A stretch of DNA of 64,000 bases, taken from NCBI RefSeq assembly GCF_001661345.1, contig NW_017962920.1, positions 372,001 to 436,000 of the forward strand, given 5' to 3'. Position numbers and translations under genes: made by a program. Positions within the stretch are counted from its first letter, which is position 1. Every line of letters starts with the position of its first letter. Source of the stretch: Ascoidea rubescens DSM 1968 (taxonomy: Eukaryota > Ascomycota > Saccharomycetes > Ascoideales > Ascoideaceae). Under the pieces are notes generated by a model. It had not been told where the DNA came from. It was given only the letters and a program-made list of their open reading frames with translations, and did not search any database. Below, in pieces: positions 59,946-64,000 of this stretch.

Positions 59946-61832
59946 TTAAAAATAGCTATCATCATCATCAATCGATTGATAATTATTTTTTGAATTAAAG
60001 GTTTGAAAATCCAAAGAAAAGGATGGGGATTTGTTAGAAGATGGATAAGAAATAAAATTGTTATTCATATTCATATTTGAATTTGAATTTGAAGTAAAAT
60101 CTGATCTTTGAGATAAAGTTGGAGAGAATTTATAGTCATAATCATAAGCATAGTCGGGATGGTTTTGAAGAACAGTTGTGTAATTTAAGCTGTTATGTTT
60201 ACTATCCATATTTGTAATTGGAGAGTTTAAGGAAAAAATAGGAGAATTTATAGTTGAAATTTTATTTGAGGTTAGGGTAGAGTTTCTAGGTGGTATAATA
60301 AAGTTTTTAGTATTGTTGTTAATAATATTATTGTGAATAGTATTTTCGTTATTATTATTAAGAATTAAAGATTGCTTTTTGTCTATTTTTGAATTAATTA
60401 TTTTGTTTTTAATATTTGCAATTCTTATTTTGATTTCCTTTTGGGCTTTTATTAGGTCGTTGTTTGATATATTTATTGGGTCATTATATGTGTTGTAGGT
60501 GTTGTAGGTGTTGTAGGTGTTGTATGATTTGATAGATTTGGCTGAGATTATTGATTTATTTGATTTTAGGGATTTGTTTGATTTTAAGGATTTATTTGAT
60601 TTTAGGGATTTGTTTGATTTTAAGGATTTATTTGATTTGATTGATTTATTTGATATTGTATTAAAAAGCGAGTTGGTGTTAAAGCTGGTGTTAGCGCTGG
60701 TGTTATTGTTATTGTTAATTGTGTTATTGATTATATTGTTGGCGGTAGCTGGTGTGTTAGCGGTTAAGTTAGCGCTGATGGAATTTTGGTTGGTATTAAA
60801 GGAAGAATTGTTTATGATTGATAATCTTTGTTTTTGCTGTAACTTTTTTTTTAGAATGTTTATTTTTAAAATCAATTGATCTTCTTGATTTGAGATGGCG
60901 AAAGAGTTTGAATTTGAATTTAGATTTGAAGTTAAGTTTGAATTTAAATTTGGGTTGTTTGTATAAGAATTGATTGAAAAAGATTTATTTGAATAGATTG
61001 ATAAGTGTGAGTATTTTTTTCTCAAGTTTGGCGGAATTGGAATGTTGTTATTGATGTGTAATGTATTTTTATTATCATTGCTGATACCATTTTTGATATC
61101 GTTTTTGATATCATTTTTGATATCATCTTTGATATTGGTGATAGTATTAGTAGCACTGGTATTGTTAATATTACTAGTATTACTAGTATTAATATGATTT
61201 GAATTAATTGATTGTTTTGAATTTTTTGATTTCTTTGAAAAGAGTGAGTTATTTGAAATATTTGAATTGATTTGGTTAATATTATGAAAGTGATCAGATA
61301 TTGAAGTTGATTGGGATATATAAATTTTGTTGTTATTACTATATTGATTATTAATATTGTTATAATTATTATTATTATTAATCGGATTTAAGGAGTTGGA
61401 ATCTATTGAATTTATTGGATTAATTGAATGAATTGGATTATTTTGTTTTAAAGATTTTAAAGATTTTAAAGATTTTGAAGATTTTGAAGATTTTAACGAT
61501 TTTAACGATTTTAACGATTTTAACGATTTGAAAGATTTAAGTGATTTTGTTTTATTTAAAGATTTTCCATTAAAATTATTATGAGTTAAAGTGGGAATAG
61601 TTTTAGAATTAGTTATGGAATGAATTGGAGGATCTAGTTGGTTTTTGTTGATTATGTTTTTGATATCATTAATATCGTCAAGACTTATACTTTTATTGTT
61701 AATTTTGTTGTCATTACTGTTCGTAGCAGTAATGTTAGTATTGTTATTGTGATTTTTAGTTTTCAGCTTAGACCTAGAAAAGGGATGCGATATTCGCCTC
61801 TTCAAAGAAGAGAGAGAAGTGTGAAAGCCCAT
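59946..61832 (-). CDS. Unknown Asn/Ser/Lys-rich protein with possible N-myristoylation site
   Basis: Not recognised. The ATG at 61832 gives MGFHTSLSSLKRRISHPFSR. The frame continues upstream to 61940, but only to a TTG and through GC-rich intergenic DNA. The first residues fit the N-myristoylation pattern (Gly2, Ser6) and are followed by a basic patch, which together would favour membrane attachment. The 628-residue product is otherwise low complexity. It has repeated SLK/FKSLKS units (about residues 90-120), Asn runs, a second SNKSLK array, four NTY repeats and short Lys/Glu coiled-coil-like stretches (QEDQLILKINILKKKLQQKQ). No domain is evident. Codon usage matches its neighbours, so it is probably a real fast-evolving gene. 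Confidence 0.55.
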   Translation of the reverse strand: MGFHTSLSSLKRRISHPFSRSKLKTKNHNNNTNITATNSNDNKINNKSISLDDINDIKNIINKNQLDPPIHSITNSKTIPTLTHNNFNGKSLNKTKSLKSFKSLKSLKSLKSLKSSKSSKSLKSLKSLKQNNPIHSINPINSIDSNSLNPINNNNNYNNINNQYSNNNKIYISQSTSISDHFHNINQINSNISNNSLFSKKSKNSKQSINSNHINTSNTSNINNTSATNTITNIKDDIKNDIKNDIKNGISNDNKNTLHINNNIPIPPNLRKKYSHLSIYSNKSFSINSYTNNPNLNSNLTSNLNSNSNSFAISNQEDQLILKINILKKKLQQKQRLSIINNSSFNTNQNSISANLTANTPATANNIINNTINNNNNTSANTSFNTNSLFNTISNKSIKSNKSLKSNKSLKSNKSLKSNKSLKSNKSIISAKSIKSYNTYNTYNTYNTYNDPINISNNDLIKAQKEIKIRIANIKNKIINSKIDKKQSLILNNNNENTIHNNIINNNTKNFIIPPRNSTLTSNKISTINSPIFSLNSPITNMDSKHNSLNYTTVLQNHPDYAYDYDYKFSPTLSQRSDFTSNSNSNMNMNNNFISYPSSNKSPSFSLDFQTFNSKNNYQSIDDDDSYF

Positions 61833-61889
61833 GAACTGGAAACGAAAAAAGCCGGAGAAGATGGAACGGAAACGAAAAGAGAAAGGATA

Positions 61890-62285
61890 CACAGCAGAAG
61901 AGCCAGAGGAAGCAGAAGAAGCAGAACAGCAACAGCCCAAGTGTCGACAATGTCAGCGGGCTCCACCGCTCACCGTGTGCCGCGGGTCTCCGCCCGCATC
62001 CCGGCAGCGGTTATTTATGCCCTTACGCAGCCACCGTGTGGCAGGCACGCGCACTACAGGCATCCATCTGTGCCTGTGTACACACAGGTGCATATCGGCG
62101 TTCAAACACGCACACGCGCGCGCACAGCGCACACGGAGGCATCGCCTGCTGCAGAAATCTTCTGGAATCTGCACTGGTGCAGGCCTGAAGCGGAGAGCTC
62201 TGAGCGCTGCAGCCGAGCCGACGGTGGAGGTGCGGTGCGCGCGCAGGGCTCGCAATCTCCAGAGGTCTGTTCTGTAGCGGTATTC
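61890..62285. other. GC-rich island in the divergent upstream region of the unknown gene and BAS1
   Basis: About 400 GC-rich bases starting with AGCAGAAG-type repeats (61900-61935) and including an alternating purine-pyrimidine tract (62105-62134). Long frames on both strands (for example 61638-62303 plus) overlap and look like nothing known. From 62285 to the BAS1 ATG the DNA is AT- and pyrimidine-rich. Confidence 0.55.
62105..62134. repeat. Alternating CA/CG tract, Z-DNA-prone
   Basis: A stretch of nearly strict purine-pyrimidine alternation (ACACGCACACGCGCGCGCAC, then one break and GCGCACAC). Such sequences can adopt Z-DNA under supercoiling. It lies inside the GC-rich island. Confidence 0.6.
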
Positions 62286-62876
62286 TACTGTGGTTTGCCA
62301 TGATTTGCCACAGACAAAGTTTAGTTGTGCTTTATCCTTTTTCTCACGGTTTACGACTAAACTGCTAGTTTCCTAGCTAACTAAATAATTAATATTATTT
62401 GTCGACAATAATCAAATAGGAGTTGGTGGGAGATCAAATCGTTTCTCAAACTAGAAAGCAAATGCTTTTCCCTTTCTTTTCTATATATTTATCTCTAGCT
62501 TTTCCCACTTTCTTTCCACTGCCCAGTATATCCCATTTTCTATCTGGCCAGTGTCTGTTTATATTGCATCTATATATTGTCCAAATATAACTCGCAATAT
62601 TATCCAAATTCTTCATCTACAAATTCAAATCCAAATCCAAATTCAAACTCATTATTGTATTTCAATAGTAAAATTCAACATTACAATTCAATATTGCTAC
62701 ATTGATATCTCTGCTGTTCCTTTTTTCTTTTCTTTTTCCTCCTCCTCTTCCTTTTCTTTTTCTATTTTGGCTTTGACCTGGATTTTGACTTTTTCTCTTT
62801 GCTTATATTTCATAATTCACATTTCTCATCTAACTTTCCCTATCTCGTCCACCTCATCTTATACGATTCCTCGCAA

Positions 62877-63392
62877 ATGGTTTTCAGAAACACTACCTTG
62901 TCTGAAATAGCCAACCGCTCTCTTCCTTCCTCTTCCTCTCCCTCTTCTTCATCCACCTCTACCTCTACCTCTTCAATCGCCACCAACCTCCTTAATCCAT
63001 CCTCTATTTCCACAAAAGATAATACTACTCTCAATAACAACAATAATAACAATGATTCCAAAAATAATGATTCCAATAACAATATCTCGCATCTCATCAT
63101 TACAAATGAGTCGGCCCCTATCATAAATTCTCAACCAAATCGTCTATCTACTGCTACAAACAAAAAACCAAAAAGACATAACAAAAGAAAACCAAATCCA
63201 ATCGATCCCTTATCTGTAACTGAATCTTTAGGTTACCAAACTTATAGAAGAGAATCAAGAAAACCTTGGACAAAAGAAGAAGACAGTAAATTAAAACTAC
63301 TAGTAGAGAAAAATCTAAAACAATTTGGCGTATATATAATTAAAAATATTAATAATAACATCGTTAACATTAACAACAACAACAACAACAAC

Positions 63393-63423
<31 letters not shown>

Positions 63424-64000
63424 GTAATAATAATAAAAATATAAGTCCTGAAATAAGCGCTGACATATCATCCAACAATAATTTAAGCGCCAACAATAAT
63501 ATCGACTCAAACATAGATAACCAACTCAAAAACAACTCAAATATTTCAAATCTACAAAACATACAAAATATACAGCTGAATGGCGAACTTTATGGAAATG
63601 TGATATTAACTGACTCTCTTCCCGCTAAATCTTCCTACAACGACCTCATAACTTGGGACGCAATATCAAAAGAATTACCCAACAGAAAACCAAAAGATTG
63701 CCGCAAACGTTGGTCAAACTCTCTAGACCCAAATCTAAGAAAGGGCAAATGGACTCCAGAGGAAGACATGCTTCTACTAAGGGCTTACGAAAGACATGGC
63801 GCTTCATGGCAAAAGGTATCCCTAGAAATCAAAGGCAGAACTGACGACCAATGTGCTAAAAGATACATCGAGGTCCTTGATCCCTCCATCACCAAAGACC
63901 GTTTAAGAGCTTGGCCAATCGATGAAGATTTACTCCTAATCAAAAAAGTTAAAAAATATGGCACAAAATGGAGAACTATATCAATGGAAATGAAAAGCAG
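62877..64000 (+). CDS. BAS1: BAS1, Myb-type regulator of purine and histidine genes (3' end beyond window)
   Basis: Myb transcription factor that with Pho2 activates adenine and histidine biosynthesis genes. The frame starts at the ATG at 62877 (MVFRNTTLSEIANRSL) and stays open for 374 codons to the window edge. The yeast Bas1 signature VTESLGYQTYRRESRKPWTK is near residues 112-131. Myb repeat 1 begins at WTKEED (about 130) and is completed by WDAISKELPNRKPKDCRKRW after an Asn-rich insertion of about 100 residues. Repeat 2 is KGKWTPEEDMLLLRAYERHG (about 289-308) with DDQCAKRYIEVLDP, and repeat 3 starts LRAWPIDEDLLLIKKVKKYG (about 343). The remaining C-terminal part, including the activation domain, is outside the window. 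Confidence 0.93.
63371..63422. repeat. AAC/AAT run encoding poly-Asn inside BAS1
   Basis: An AAC run followed by an AAT run, about 17 Asn codons, in the insertion that splits Myb repeat 1. Length variation would alter the loop between the helices. Confidence 0.9.

Noticed and set aside
61638-62303. 221-codon plus-strand frame overlapping the unknown minus-strand gene and the GC island
   Set aside because: Half of it is antisense to a better-supported gene and the other half is GC-rich noise.

Overview
The window looks like nuclear DNA of an ascomycete budding yeast (Saccharomycotina). Intergenic DNA is very AT-rich. Gene spacing is compact, and the introns that can be recognised are short, with GTATGT or GTAAGT donors, TACTAAC-like branch points and TAG/CAG acceptors. 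Most genes match Saccharomyces cerevisiae orthologues, usually lengthened by asparagine/serine-rich low-complexity sequence. PEX20 and an HPPD homologue are present, which S. cerevisiae lacks. CTG codons are strikingly avoided, even in a GC-rich, leucine-rich coding stretch. The CTG codons that can be aligned fall mainly on Ser/Thr or polar positions. I therefore infer a CUG-Ser yeast, most plausibly of the Ascoidea/Saccharomycopsis type, though the species cannot be named. All comparisons with yeast proteins are from memory, not from a search.

Layout. 0-2 kb: no gene, only faint leucine-rich-repeat (LRR) scraps. 2-22 kb: KOG1 (TORC1), TDA11-like, PEX20 (peroxisomal import) and KEL1 (cell polarity), all on the minus strand, then an F-box/LRR gene with a GC-rich 3' end and an unsettled 5' end. 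22-27 kb: an unknown membrane protein, an F-box/LRR gene interrupted by exactly two in-frame TAA codons, and a decayed copy of the 5' end of the F-box gene. 27-35 kb: a CRIB-motif (Cdc42 effector-like) gene, an unknown membrane protein and PIB1 (FYVE/RING ubiquitin ligase). 35-42.7 kb: a gene-poor tract with tRNA-Glu, tRNA-Leu, a tRNA-like element and a heavily decayed LRR gene. 42.7-44.6 kb: an intact 640-residue LRR gene. 45-59 kb: a dense housekeeping block of DAD4 (three exons), NOP10 (two exons), SWA2, TFB1, SSZ1, VMA22 (two exons), BUD21, an ATX2/ZIP9-type transporter (two exons) and an HPPD with a long N-terminal extension. 60-64 kb: an unknown Asn/Ser/Lys-rich protein and, cut by the window end, BAS1.

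How it hangs together. There is no operon-like system; genes act in separate pathways. Several neighbours are divergent and share short promoters with recognisable sites: TFB1/SSZ1 (bZIP-type palindrome), VMA22/BUD21 and NOP10/SWA2 (CACGTG boxes). By contrast TDA11, KEL1 and the CRIB gene have upstream regions of 1.0-2.2 kb that contain GC-rich islands unlike the rest of the window. The most unusual content is the LRR/F-box family in several states of decay, the duplicated F-box 5' end, the GC islands and the CTG usage. No CRISPR array, virus-like element or transposon was recognised.
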